From Bacteroidales bacterium (GTDB lineage: Bacteria > Bacteroidota > Bacteroidia > Bacteroidales > UBA932), in the NCBI GenBank assembly GCA_015060405.1, contig SUYN01000017.1:1-59285 (forward strand): a stretch of DNA of 59,285 nt, in the 5' to 3' direction. A program made the position numbers and the translations under genes. The notes under the pieces were generated by a model that did no database searches, had not been told where the DNA came from, and worked only from the letters and a program-made list of their open reading frames with translations. Shown here one piece after another: positions 45,558 to 55,421 of this stretch (position 1 is the first letter of the stretch; each line of letters opens with the position of its first letter).

Positions 45558-48500
45558 AAGGCAAGGGAGATTTCATAAGAGGAGTGATCAAATACAAGAA
45601 AATGGTGTATTTCATCACTGTCCTTCTGGTCTGTCTGGGAGGATATGGCTTGTTCAAGATCAATAAGAACGAGTATCCTACATTCGAGATCAAGGAGGGA
45701 CTTGTGGTCGGTCTGTACCCTGGTGCGACTGCAGAGGAGGTCGAGGAACAGCTCACGACGCCTATAGAGAACCTTCTTTTCAATTTCTCAGAAGTCAGCC
45801 GCGCGACATATTCATATTCCAAGGACGGAATGTGTTTCATTTATGTGGTTGTCGATGCACCGGTGAGCAAGAAGGACGAAGTGTGGTCGAAGATCAAGCT
45901 CAAGCTGAATTCCTATCGCAAGCTTCTTCCTCCGGGAGTCCTTGCTCTCGAAGTGCTGGATGACTTTTCAAACATATCGTCTGTGCTCATAGCGATGGAG
46001 TCAAGCGACAAGGGGTATGCCGAGATGAAGGAATATGCCGACGACCTCGAGAGCAGGCTCAAGGAACTGCCTGAGGTGGCAAGTTTCAAGGTGTACGGCA
46101 ACCAGACGGAAGAGATAGCGGTCGAAGTCGATATGGAGCTCCTTTCCGCTTACGGAATCAGACCGACTTCCCTGTTTCTTGACTATCAGTCTTCTACAAC
46201 CCAGGTGGTCAGCGGAAGGTTTGTCACCGACTATGCAAACTCACCTATCCATGTGGGAAACATGGTGGCATCAGAGCAGGAGATTGCAGAGAAGATTGTC
46301 TGGGCAGGACCTCAGGGTGACATAATCAGACTTAAGGATATAGCGACGATAAAGAGAGGTTATAAAAAGCCGTCATCGTACGTTGATTATAACGGGAACT
46401 CTGCCTTGATCCTTTCTGTGGACATGCGTCCGGAAAACAATATCGTGGCATTCGGAAAGGATGTGGACAAGATCCTGGAGGAATTCTCCAGGACTCTGCC
46501 GGACAGTGTGAAACTCACCAAGATCACAGACCAGCCGAAGGTGGTGAGTACGTCGGTATGGCTCTTTCTCAGAGACCTGCTGATTTCCATGCTGGTTGTC
46601 ATAGTGGTGATGCTTCTTCTTTTCCCGATGCGTTCGGCGTTGATCGCCAGCTCGGGAGTCCCTATATGCACAGCCGTGACGATTGCGGTCATGTACGTCT
46701 GCGGAATGGAGCTGAACACCGTCACGCTTGCTGCCCTGATCGTGGTGCTGGGCATGATAGTGGACGATTCCATCATTACGATGGACGGATACATAGACAA
46801 GCTCGGACGAGGCATGAGAAGGGTGGATGCAGCCTGTGCCAGTGCCAGGGAGCTTATCGTCCCTATGTTCATTGCAACGGCGGCGATAGCCCTCATGTTC
46901 TATCCGATGCGTGCCATCATCACAAATTATCTCGGTGATTTCGTGCAGATGTTCCCGATTGTGATAACCATAGCACTTGCGGCATCTCTGATATATGCCG
47001 TCACCGTCGTTCCTTCGCTTGAAGTGAAGTTCATAGGGGGTGCTGGCAGCGGGAGGAAGAGCCGTCTGGAGCGAAGACAGGAAGTCTTTTTCAGGGCTCT
47101 GCAGAAATCATATGAGAAACTTCAGGCAGTGTGTTTCAGACATCCGTATAAGACTGTTTGTGTAGGTATGCTGACTGTAGCGCTGGGTGTATTCATGTTC
47201 CTTCAGCTCAACATCCAGATGATGCCGATGGCGGAAAGGGATTGTTTTGCAGTAGAGATATATCTTGATCCTAATTCATCGCTGGAAGAAACCAAGACTG
47301 TGACTGATTCACTGCAGTTGGTGCTTCTTTCAGACAGGCGAGTGACGTCGGTGACTTCGTTCGTAGGAACGGGTGCACCTCGTTTCCATGCCACATATGC
47401 CCCCAAGATACCTTCAGAAAGCTTCGCTCAGCTCATTGTAAACACGAAGACCAACCTGGATGCGGAGGCTGTACTGAAGGAGTATGGCCAGAAGTTCGAG
47501 TTCTGGTTCCCTGAAGCCCATGTCCGTTTCAAGCAGATGGACTACCAGGCCGTGACTGCACCGGTGGGAGTGACCTTCAAGGGTGGTACTATAGATCAGA
47601 TGAAGCCATATGCAGACACTCTCAAAGCATATATGATGGGCCTTGGCAATCTGCTTCAGTGGGTACATAGTGACTGCGACAATTTCATATCGACAGTATC
47701 GGTGGATGTTGATCCTAATGAGGCTGCCCGTCTTGGTGTGAACCGTGCCTTCCTGTCCCTGTCGCTTGCCGGGGCCTATGGCGGCCAGACCGTGGCCACA
47801 TTGTGGGAAAACGGTGAGAGCATCCCGGTAAATCTGTACAGTGTCTCCCATGCCAATGATGCGACATATGAATCAATCGGAAATCAGATGGTTACGACTA
47901 CTATTCCAGGTGTATATGTGCCGCTGCGTCAGGTTGCGGATGTGAAGCCTGCATGGGAGCCGGAGTCTATCCCTCACATCAATGGCAAGGATGCCCTGAC
48001 CGTATATGCAGACATGAAGTTCGGCCGAAGCCAGCCTGAGGCGATGAGGGTACTGAAGAAATATGTGTCGGCAAACATAGAACCATATCTTCCTGAGGGA
48101 GTCACCGTTTCTTACGAAGGACTTTCGACAGTCAACAGGAAGGTTGTTCCGGAGATTCTCCTGACCCTTATCTGCGCTGTCGCGATCCTGTTCTTCTTCC
48201 TTCTTTTCCATTTCAAGAAGATGTCTCTCGCAGCACTCACACTCGTGCTCAGCCTTCTGTGCCTGTTCGGTGCGGCCTTCGGTCTGTGGATCTTCGGTCT
48301 TGACTTCGGCATGACCGCGGTGCTTGGAGTGGTCAGCCTTATAGGAATCGTGGTCAGAAACGGAATCCTCATGTTTGACCATGCGGAGGATTTGCGCCGT
48401 GGCACCGGACTGACTGTGAAGGAGGCTGCTATGGAGGCTGGAAAGCGAAGGATGAGGCCAATATTCCTTACTTCATGCACCACAGCTCTCGGTGTGCTGC

Positions 48501-48649
48501 CGATGGTGTTGAGCGGTGATGCCTTGTGGATGCCTATGGGTGTGGTAATATGTTTCGGAACCATGCTCTCGATCATTCTGATAGTTGAGATAATGCCTGT
48601 ATGCTACTGGCAGGTGTTCAAGACCAAGGAGGTTGAAGATGAAAAATAA
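45554..48649 (+). CDS. RND-family multidrug/solute efflux permease (AcrB/HAE-type)
   Basis: This 1031-residue protein has the 12-helix RND layout with two large periplasmic loops (TM1 near 18-38; IGVYPGATAEEVE-like LYPGATAEEVEEQ after it). The proton-relay pair is Asp404-Asp405 (GMIVDDSIITMD) in the fourth helix. It exports a compound from the periplasm or inner membrane to the outside using the proton gradient. The substrate cannot be told. It overlaps the adaptor by 4 bp and the TolC-like gene by 11 bp, so the three are translated together. Confidence 0.93.
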   Translation: MKGKGDFIRGVIKYKKMVYFITVLLVCLGGYGLFKINKNEYPTFEIKEGLVVGLYPGATAEEVEEQLTTPIENLLFNFSEVSRATYSYSKDGMCFIYVVVDAPVSKKDEVWSKIKLKLNSYRKLLPPGVLALEVLDDFSNISSVLIAMESSDKGYAEMKEYADDLESRLKELPEVASFKVYGNQTEEIAVEVDMELLSAYGIRPTSLFLDYQSSTTQVVSGRFVTDYANSPIHVGNMVASEQEIAEKIVWAGPQGDIIRLKDIATIKRGYKKPSSYVDYNGNSALILSVDMRPENNIVAFGKDVDKILEEFSRTLPDSVKLTKITDQPKVVSTSVWLFLRDLLISMLVVIVVMLLLFPMRSALIASSGVPICTAVTIAVMYVCGMELNTVTLAALIVVLGMIVDDSIITMDGYIDKLGRGMRRVDAACASARELIVPMFIATAAIALMFYPMRAIITNYLGDFVQMFPIVITIALAASLIYAVTVVPSLEVKFIGGAGSGRKSRLERRQEVFFRALQKSYEKLQAVCFRHPYKTVCVGMLTVALGVFMFLQLNIQMMPMAERDCFAVEIYLDPNSSLEETKTVTDSLQLVLLSDRRVTSVTSFVGTGAPRFHATYAPKIPSESFAQLIVNTKTNLDAEAVLKEYGQKFEFWFPEAHVRFKQMDYQAVTAPVGVTFKGGTIDQMKPYADTLKAYMMGLGNLLQWVHSDCDNFISTVSVDVDPNEAARLGVNRAFLSLSLAGAYGGQTVATLWENGESIPVNLYSVSHANDATYESIGNQMVTTTIPGVYVPLRQVADVKPAWEPESIPHINGKDALTVYADMKFGRSQPEAMRVLKKYVSANIEPYLPEGVTVSYEGLSTVNRKVVPEILLTLICAVAILFFFLLFHFKKMSLAALTLVLSLLCLFGAAFGLWIFGLDFGMTAVLGVVSLIGIVVRNGILMFDHAEDLRRGTGLTVKEAAMEAGKRRMRPIFLTSCTTALGVLPMVLSGDALWMPMGVVICFGTMLSIILIVEIMPVCYWQVFKTKEVEDEK

Positions 48650-50015
48650 GTACATATATATATTGCTCCTTCTCCTGTTGCCGTTTGTAGCAGGGGCTCA
48701 GGGGCTTTCGCTTACATTGGAAAACTGCAAGGATATGGCCTTGCAGAACGATCCTTATGTGAGGAATGCCCATCTTGACGTACTCGCAGCCAAGGCACAG
48801 AAGCAGGAGGCGCTTGCCGGATACTTCCCGAAGGTTTCCCTGAATGCCTTCGGTTTCTGGTCGATGAACCCTATGATAGAGCTCGAAGTGAAGGACGTGA
48901 TAGGTGAGAACGAATTGAGCGATGTTCTGACTTCGCTTATTGAAGAGGCCGGTCAGCAGTTCGGTTTCTCTCCAGTCTACACGGCATTGAAGGACGGATA
49001 TGTGGCTTCGGTTTCAGCGATGCAGCCCCTGTTTGCCGGCGGACGTATCGTGGCAGCCAACAGACTGGCTTCCCTGGGCGTTGAGGCGGCTCAGCTCAAG
49101 CAGGACATCATGCTCCGCGACAACGATGCCTCTGTAGAGTCGGGCTATTGGCGTGTCGTTTCCCTTGAAGAGAAGCTCGGCACTGTGGGGGTGCTTGCCC
49201 AGCTGCTGGACACCCTTCACAAGGACCTCACTTCTGCAGTTCAGGCAGGTCTGGCAGTACAGACAGACCTCATGCAGCTCGAACTGAAGCAGAGCGAGCT
49301 CAGGAGCGGACTTGTTCAGCTCAAGGGAGGAATACGCCTTGCCAAGATGGATCTCCTGAATTCGATAGGTCAGGACTATTGTCTTCTTCCTGCTAATGCG
49401 GACAGTCTCAAGCCGTTTATCGATGATATAGTCTTTACAGACCGCCTCGATGACCTGCTTCCGCCGGAGGAATATTATGTCCCGGAAGAAGAACTTGCTG
49501 CCGGGGTCGATGAAGCCCGCCTCCTCGATCTTTCAGTTGAGGCAAAGAAGGTGCAGAAAAGGATAGCTCTTGGAGAGGCCTTGCCTACAGTCGGGGTGGG
49601 TGCCTCATATAATTACAGTCATGCAATCAACGATAAGTTCAACGGGACTCTGTTTGCAATGGTAAAGGTGCCTATTTCTGATTGGGGAAAGGTCTCGAGA
49701 AAGGTCCAGCGCATGGATTATCAGATGCAGAAAGCTTCCAATGAAAGGGACTATCTCTCCTCGCAGCTGCTTCTTCAGGTCCGTCAGCAGTGGCTTGAGC
49801 TTACCGTGGCCTGGGACAGGATGATGGTGGCCAGGGAGACGATGGACATCGCCCAGAAGACGACTGACCAGCTGATGAAGAGCTATGAGGCAGGAATGAT
49901 CCCTCTTTCAGAGCTTCTTCAGTCTCAGACAATGCTCCGTCAGGCTGTGGAGGCATATATAGACAGCCAGATCGGATACAGTTCTGCCTTGACAGCCTAT
50001 CGTTCCCGTAAATAG
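48639..50015 (+). CDS. TolC-family outer membrane efflux channel
   Basis: The ATG at 48639 (458 residues) is preceded by a perfect AAGGAGG at 48626-48632, inside the pump gene; an in-frame TTG at 48633 is less likely. A signal peptide (ending VAGAQG) is followed by two repeats of long helices with TolC-type strands (AVQAGLAVQTDLMQLELKQSEL, SYEAGMIPLSELLQSQ). It completes the tripartite pump. The plug-domain gene follows after 45 bp. Confidence 0.92.
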   Translation: MKNKYIYILLLLLLPFVAGAQGLSLTLENCKDMALQNDPYVRNAHLDVLAAKAQKQEALAGYFPKVSLNAFGFWSMNPMIELEVKDVIGENELSDVLTSLIEEAGQQFGFSPVYTALKDGYVASVSAMQPLFAGGRIVAANRLASLGVEAAQLKQDIMLRDNDASVESGYWRVVSLEEKLGTVGVLAQLLDTLHKDLTSAVQAGLAVQTDLMQLELKQSELRSGLVQLKGGIRLAKMDLLNSIGQDYCLLPANADSLKPFIDDIVFTDRLDDLLPPEEYYVPEEELAAGVDEARLLDLSVEAKKVQKRIALGEALPTVGVGASYNYSHAINDKFNGTLFAMVKVPISDWGKVSRKVQRMDYQMQKASNERDYLSSQLLLQVRQQWLELTVAWDRMMVARETMDIAQKTTDQLMKSYEAGMIPLSELLQSQTMLRQAVEAYIDSQIGYSSALTAYRSRK

Positions 50016-50060
50016 GGATCATAGGACAGATGTCTCATATATATAAAATAGGTGTGGATC

Positions 50061-50579
50061 ATGAAGAATCTTGCTATTTTTTTCATCGCAGCGGCATTGC
50101 TTTCGTCATATCCGGCGCATTCTCAGGATAAGTCGGAAGCCAGGCGTGCGCGCAGGGAACTGCGTCGTGCCGAGCGTGCCCTGAGGGATTCGCTCAGGAT
50201 GGCGGCTTTCGACGAAGACTCGGTCAATGTAGGTTATGGATATGTCAAGAGAAAGAATCTTGTAAACTCTGTTTCCAAAGTCTCTGTCGATCAGGATGAG
50301 ATGATGAGCTACACTGACATAGGCGCATATCTGATGGGCCGAGTTCCCGGTCTGCAGGTACAGAAGACAGGCAATACATATAAATATACCATACGAGGCA
50401 TCAATTCCATCAATTCTCCGACCGATCCCCTGTTTGTCGTTGACGGTCTTGTGGTCGAAGACATCAGCTACCTCAATCCGCGGGATATCAAGTCGGTTGA
50501 AGTCCTGAAAGACGCCTCCTCCTCAATCTATGGTGCGAGAGGCGCCTGCGGCGTGATCATCATCACGACCCGGAGATGA
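50061..50579 (+). CDS. Stand-alone SusC/TonB-receptor plug domain protein
   Basis: The ATG at 50061 gives 172 residues with a signal peptide (ending YPAHSQ). A short, very charged helix follows (residues 26-48, rich in Arg and Glu), then a complete SusC-type plug from about 55 (VNVGYGYVKRKNLVNSVSKV, YTIRGINSINSPTDPLFVVDG, IKSVEVLKDASSSIYGARG) to the last plug strand GVIIITTRR and a stop. No barrel sequence follows in any frame, so it is not simply a frameshift. It lies between the efflux genes and the DUF3857 genes. Lone plug proteins exist in this phylum; their role is not known. Confidence 0.85.
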   Translation: MKNLAIFFIAAALLSSYPAHSQDKSEARRARRELRRAERALRDSLRMAAFDEDSVNVGYGYVKRKNLVNSVSKVSVDQDEMMSYTDIGAYLMGRVPGLQVQKTGNTYKYTIRGINSINSPTDPLFVVDGLVVEDISYLNPRDIKSVEVLKDASSSIYGARGACGVIIITTRR

Positions 50580-50641
50580 GATGAGGTCTCGGAATTGAGA
50601 GCCGTACAAGTATAGTGGTCAAATCCAACAATAATCCTGTT

Positions 50642-52618
50642 ATGAGAAAGTTATTCTTCAGCCTTATCCTGACAGTCTGTACCGGTGTATATGCCGAAGC
50701 TCAGTCCATCGAAGTGAACAAGCGTTTCGGCAAGGTGTCTGACGAAGAAGTTATGATGACTTCATATGACCGTGACACATCTGCCAGTGCTCTGATTCTA
50801 TACGAGAATACAGACATCTTTCTTAATATCAATGCATCCGGACAGTTCTCTCTGGAAAGAAAGAAGCATGTGAGGATCAAGGTGTTGAAGGAGGATGGAG
50901 TCGACTGGGGAGATTTCGAGCTGATACATCTTGCCACCAACACCCACAAGGAAGCCGTGACAGGAATAGAGGTCATTACCTATAATATGGAGGGAGGAAA
51001 GGTCGTAAGTACAAAGATGCCGAAGAAATATGTCTTCAGGGAGGATTATTCTGAGAATTACGACAAGCTTTCTTTCTCCGCTCAGGACGTTAAGGTGGGA
51101 TCCGTGATTGAAGTGAAGTATGTCATAACAAGCTCGCGATACTGGCGTGTGGACGACGTCTTTTTCCAGAGGCCTATCCCGGTAAATCTTGCCGAATGTA
51201 ATGTCAGGATACCTGATTATTTCTCTTTCAACAAGAAAATTAAAGGTTATATCCATGTCGATTTCACCAATGAGTTCATGGCCTCCTCCGTAATGATAGG
51301 CGGTAATTCGTTGAATTATAATATGTCTACCGATAAGTACAGGGTGGCAGACGTGCCGGCATTCAGGAAAGAGCCATATGTATATAATTCATCACAGTAT
51401 ATCTCGGCTGTGCATTATGATATCAGAAGTCTCACTATACCTGGTGCGGTGTACGAGGATTTCAGTGTTGATTGGGCTGATGTAGATGAGAGCTATGCCG
51501 ACTCTGACATAATCAGACGCTTCAGGGGGAACTGCCAGTATAAGGATGAGGTTGCGCAGATTTCATCAGACCTTCCGGATGAAGATAAGATATTGGCTGC
51601 AGTGAACATTGTAAATAATGCCGTACAGTGGGACAAATCATATGATCTGGTGCCGAAGCCTCTTGCTCAGACTGTGAAATCACGTACGGGATCCAATGCG
51701 GATAAGAACAGCCTTGTTGCAGGCTGTCTGCGTGAATTGGGCTTTGTGGTAGACCCGGTGTTCATACGTCTGCGCAGTTCCGGAGTCCTGATGGATTTTC
51801 AGCCGGAAATGAACCCATATGACACATTCATCTTGTCCGTGACATCCTCTGACGGGACCGTACGCTACCTTGACTGCGGATCGCCATATGGATATATCAA
51901 TATCCTTAATCCGCTGATGCTGGTAACCAATGGCCGTATCATTCATCAGAATGGAACAGGTCAGTGGGTGGATCTCACCAGACTATGCAGGAGCGGAGTA
52001 GTCATGTATGTCAATGCGTCTGTAGATCCTGCTTCTGCATTGTCTGCCGGTAACGTCTCGTTGAATTATTTCGGAGAAGATTCCTATCAGTTCAAGGCAC
52101 ATTACAATTCTTTTGATGACGAGGAAGAGTACATGGATGATCTGGAGAATGACCACTCCGTGGAAATCCAGGAACTTGAAGTGAAGAAGGATGACGAGTA
52201 TTCTAAAGATGTATCTGTGACGTTCACATATTCAAAGCCTCTTGACTCTACGGGTGAGATCATATATATAGATCCTTTCTTTGAGGAATTCCACTCGAAG
52301 GACTCGTTCCAATCGATCACCAGAGACTATCCGATTGACTTCCCATATACCTATTCGATCAAATACTCATATGTACTGCAGATTCCAGACGGATATTCCG
52401 TAGAAGAACTTCCTAAGAACCAGCTTCTCAAGCTGGATGCTCTGGATGCATCTGTGAGAATCCTGGCAAAAGTGGATGGCAACAGGCTTCAGCTGTCTTA
52501 CACCTACACTCAGAATCAGATTCTGGGAACTGCTCAGAAATACAATGACATCAGGGACTTCTGGCAGCACCTTGGTGGAATATACGATTCGATGATAGTG
52601 CTCAAAAAGAATTCATAA
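50642..52618 (+). CDS. DUF3857/transglutaminase-like protein lacking catalytic residues
   Basis: I use the ATG at 50642 (658 residues), which opens with a signal peptide ending YAEAQS; an upstream GTG adds nine residues. It has an N-terminal DUF3857 beta domain (about 30-230), a transglutaminase-like core (about 285-420) and a C-terminal DUF3858-like beta domain. In the core the expected G-D-C motif reads GSNAD, with Asn352 in place of Cys. The expected His is Thr395 (PYDTFIL); only the Asp in YLDCGSP remains. It is therefore predicted not to be catalytic. Its stop overlaps by one base the ATG of an apparently active paralog. Confidence 0.85.
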   Translation: MRKLFFSLILTVCTGVYAEAQSIEVNKRFGKVSDEEVMMTSYDRDTSASALILYENTDIFLNINASGQFSLERKKHVRIKVLKEDGVDWGDFELIHLATNTHKEAVTGIEVITYNMEGGKVVSTKMPKKYVFREDYSENYDKLSFSAQDVKVGSVIEVKYVITSSRYWRVDDVFFQRPIPVNLAECNVRIPDYFSFNKKIKGYIHVDFTNEFMASSVMIGGNSLNYNMSTDKYRVADVPAFRKEPYVYNSSQYISAVHYDIRSLTIPGAVYEDFSVDWADVDESYADSDIIRRFRGNCQYKDEVAQISSDLPDEDKILAAVNIVNNAVQWDKSYDLVPKPLAQTVKSRTGSNADKNSLVAGCLRELGFVVDPVFIRLRSSGVLMDFQPEMNPYDTFILSVTSSDGTVRYLDCGSPYGYINILNPLMLVTNGRIIHQNGTGQWVDLTRLCRSGVVMYVNASVDPASALSAGNVSLNYFGEDSYQFKAHYNSFDDEEEYMDDLENDHSVEIQELEVKKDDEYSKDVSVTFTYSKPLDSTGEIIYIDPFFEEFHSKDSFQSITRDYPIDFPYTYSIKYSYVLQIPDGYSVEELPKNQLLKLDALDASVRILAKVDGNRLQLSYTYTQNQILGTAQKYNDIRDFWQHLGGIYDSMIVLKKNS

Positions 52619-54492
52619 TGAGAATATTACCTTTGTTGTTGGCATTGCTGATGCCTTTGCTGCTGCAGGGTCAGGACAAGGAAACTGTCAATGCAGTGAT
52701 AAAGGAACATTATGCTGTCTTCACGATGGCATCTCCGACTTCAGGAACGTTCAAGGTGCACACCAGGATAACAGTGCTGAACAAGCATGGAGTGGACGCC
52801 GCAGCTTTCCTCGTGTATAACGATGGGTTCCGTAATCTATCCTCTTTCTCCGGCTCCGTACAGGTCGGTGGCAAGACAGTCAAGAAACTCAAGAAGTCCG
52901 ATCTGTCCTCGTTTTCACTTAACGAGGCTCTTGCCTCTGATGCTTCCGTGGCGGTCTATTCTCCGAATGCGCCCTATCCTTTCGACGTCGAGTATGATTA
53001 TGAAGTCGATTATTCAAAAGGGATGGTTTCTTTTCCGGCTTTCATACCCTTGTCGGACCCTCAGGTCAGGCTGGAATCGTCCCAATATGTGATCAGGGTT
53101 CCCGCCAGCACACGCGTGCAATACAAGGCCAGTACAGACCCTGTGGTAAGCTGTGAATCAAAGAATGACATATATACATGGACCTTCAACGATCATCAGG
53201 GATATGTGTCTGAACACCTGATGCCGGGAATCCTTACACTCGTGCCTTTTGTATATGCCTGTCCGGTTGAATTCAGCTATGCCGGTACACAGGGCAATCA
53301 GGACGGCTGGAAGGAGTCGGGGAAATGGCTCCATAGCCTTCAGAAAGGACTTACAACCGTTCCGGACGAACTCAGGTCGAAGATCCTGTCACGAGTGGCA
53401 AACATCTCAGACACCAAGGCAAAGGTCAAGGCTGTATATGATTTCCTTCGTGAGAACACACGATATGTAAGCATACAGCTTGGTATTGGCGGCCTCAGAC
53501 CTTTCCCGGTAGAAACCGTCTACAAGGCCGGGTTCGGCGATTGCAAGGCTCTGTCCGTATATATGCAGGCGCTTCTTGATGTAGTCGGAATAGATTCGGA
53601 TTACCTTGTCGTCAATACGTCCAAGGCAGATCTTCTTGACAGCTATCACTCTGTGGGACAGATGAATCATGCCATGTTATGCGTGCCGATGCAGAATGAC
53701 ACGCTCTGGGTGGAATGTACGAATCCTCGCCTCCCTTTGGGTTACAGGCATAGCTCGGTGGCCGGCCATCAGGTAGTCCTTGTCAAGGAGGAAGGGGGAG
53801 AGATGACACGGGTGCCGGATTATCCCGATTCATTGAGATTCCGTTCAGAGAGCATCAAGGTGATTCTGCACGAAGACGGGTCAGCCACATGTGACGGGAC
53901 ACGTTTCCTGCAGCTTGACAATATCGAAAGGTATGTCGGTTTCGGATCTTACGAACCGAAGGATCAGTTCGATATGATCATGTCCGGCTGTTCTTTGAAT
54001 CCTTCGGACTTCAGAATCCTGTCTGTCAGGGACAATTTCAACGGCTATCTTGAAACAGAAGATTATGTTCCTCATATGAAGATTGCATATTCTTATGCGG
54101 TAAAGGACTATGCCAAGGTTTCCGGTGAACGTATATTCCTGCAGCTGAATCCTTTCGCAAAGAAGTTATATGCAGACAGGAAGGCGCGCGTAAATCCGCT
54201 TGTGAGTTCGTCCGGAAACACTTATTCTGACACTGTCAGAGTTGTCCTGCCCGTCGGCTATGCTGTGGAAACCATTCCGACTTCCACTGAGATTGAGAGC
54301 AGGTTCGGTGTGTTCAGGACGGAGGTGACATGCAATCCGGCATCAGAGGATTCTCCGTCAGATATTTCTGTGGTGCAGACCGTCACCCTCATCCCGTTTG
54401 ATGCGCCTGCAGAAGAGTATGAGGCATATAGAGCCTTCGCCAGAGAAGTCTCAAAGGCTTATTCAGCCAGAGTCGTTCTTAAAAAGGAGTAG
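52618..54492 (+). CDS. DUF3857/transglutaminase-like protein with intact Cys-His
   Basis: This 624-residue paralog of the preceding protein has a signal peptide ending LLLQGQ, a DUF3857 domain, a transglutaminase-like core and a C-terminal beta domain. The core keeps Cys309 (GFGDCKALS) and His351 (MNHAML). The third position is Glu366 (WVECTNP) rather than Asp. It may cleave or cross-link amide bonds in the periplasm. The one-base overlap with the inactive paralog suggests a fixed ratio and perhaps a heteromeric complex. Confidence 0.85.
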   Translation: MRILPLLLALLMPLLLQGQDKETVNAVIKEHYAVFTMASPTSGTFKVHTRITVLNKHGVDAAAFLVYNDGFRNLSSFSGSVQVGGKTVKKLKKSDLSSFSLNEALASDASVAVYSPNAPYPFDVEYDYEVDYSKGMVSFPAFIPLSDPQVRLESSQYVIRVPASTRVQYKASTDPVVSCESKNDIYTWTFNDHQGYVSEHLMPGILTLVPFVYACPVEFSYAGTQGNQDGWKESGKWLHSLQKGLTTVPDELRSKILSRVANISDTKAKVKAVYDFLRENTRYVSIQLGIGGLRPFPVETVYKAGFGDCKALSVYMQALLDVVGIDSDYLVVNTSKADLLDSYHSVGQMNHAMLCVPMQNDTLWVECTNPRLPLGYRHSSVAGHQVVLVKEEGGEMTRVPDYPDSLRFRSESIKVILHEDGSATCDGTRFLQLDNIERYVGFGSYEPKDQFDMIMSGCSLNPSDFRILSVRDNFNGYLETEDYVPHMKIAYSYAVKDYAKVSGERIFLQLNPFAKKLYADRKARVNPLVSSSGNTYSDTVRVVLPVGYAVETIPTSTEIESRFGVFRTEVTCNPASEDSPSDISVVQTVTLIPFDAPAEEYEAYRAFAREVSKAYSARVVLKKE

Positions 54493-54510
54493 TGCAGGTC
54501 CGGTAAGGCT

Positions 54511-55167
54511 TCATAAGTTCTGAGCCGGGATCAGGTCCTTCCGCTGTGGCTGTTGCTTAAACTCCTTCAGGATCAACGCACGTTTAAGCTCACGTCCCAG
54601 GCTGTATTCTCCAAAATCATTTGCAGGGTCGTTGAGAATGCTTTCCATGCACAGGTCGTCACCCTTGAATATGGTGGTTTCGGCCCGTCTCTTTATGTCG
54701 TTGATCTTGTCTATGGATTCCTTCGGGATGACAAGGTGGCAGGGAATTATCACAGAAACAGGATTCAGGCCTATGGCATGGGCTACTGCGCGTACGCCTG
54801 CCCTGTTCTCACATAGTTCCGCAAAAGCGGTGTAGCTCAGAAGTTTCAGGGCCTCTGTGGGTCTTTCTCCGGTTTCAGAGTGGGTAAGGTCCCATAGTTT
54901 CTTCCATACCCTCTTCTGGAAGTCGGTCCCGAACAGCATCAGGTCATCCCATCGCGCCGTCTGCCTGAGATCCCAGACTTCTTCAAAACCTACGGTGTCT
55001 GCGCAGATCTTTTCAGTCGCAGCGGCTATGCCCTTATAAGCCTTCGTGTCGGCAGATGTCGACAGGGCAAGCTTTGCAGTGATGGCCGCCAGCTGTCTGT
55101 AATCAGTAGAAATTGATGCAATCTTGCCATCAATACGGACAATGATCCACTTCCGGTCTGTTTCCAT
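54511..55167 (-). CDS. Methylated-DNA--protein-cysteine methyltransferase (MGMT/Ogt-type) with insertion
   Basis: This protein of about 218 residues (a second in-frame ATG lies 6 bp upstream at 55173) has a short N-terminal domain. A typical MGMT core follows: FGTDFQKRVWKKLWDL, then AGVRAVAHAIGLNPVSVIIPCHL. The methyl-accepting Cys is in PCHLV (Cys143 from this start), where the family almost always has PCHRV. About 35 residues containing KRRAETTIFKGDDLCMES are inserted between the active site and the last motif GEYSLGRELKRALI. It should repair O6-alkylguanine by self-alkylation. It is convergent with the DUF3857 run. A decayed relative lies at 57615-57717. Confidence 0.82.
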   Translation of the reverse strand: METDRKWIIVRIDGKIASISTDYRQLAAITAKLALSTSADTKAYKGIAAATEKICADTVGFEEVWDLRQTARWDDLMLFGTDFQKRVWKKLWDLTHSETGERPTEALKLLSYTAFAELCENRAGVRAVAHAIGLNPVSVIIPCHLVIPKESIDKINDIKRRAETTIFKGDDLCMESILNDPANDFGEYSLGRELKRALILKEFKQQPQRKDLIPAQNL

Positions 55168-55390
55168 AATCATAACTCTTGATCCTATGCAACTTCAGGG
55201 TCCTTACCTCCCTCGCTTCACGCCCCGCAACCCCCAAATATACAAAAACTTACGGATATAATCCATATATGCCTCCAAAACATGTAAGAGTAGTGTCGTT
55301 GTTGCACTATATTCGGCTTGTGTTATCTTATATTCTTGTGTATTTATGACTGGTCATGTAGAAAATGTTGTGTTTTTGTTAAGAAAGTCT

Positions 55391-55415
55391 GCCGACGACG
55401 CTTTTTGACGTCGGC
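55391..55415 (+). promoter_or_regulatory. Inverted repeat at the WYL gene promoter, possible operator
   Basis: GCCGACG at 55391-55397 and CGTCGGC at 55409-55415 are perfect 7-bp arms separated by 11 bp. The repeat covers the place where a -33 element would be for the -7 box at 55422. Autoregulation by the WYL protein or binding by another factor is inferred. Confidence 0.5.
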
Positions 55416-55421
55416 ACTGAC

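Noticed and set aside
50061..50641. Frameshifted full-length SusC receptor
   Set aside because: Only 62 bp separate the plug gene from the next gene and no barrel-like sequence appears in any frame, so there is no room for the rest of a receptor.
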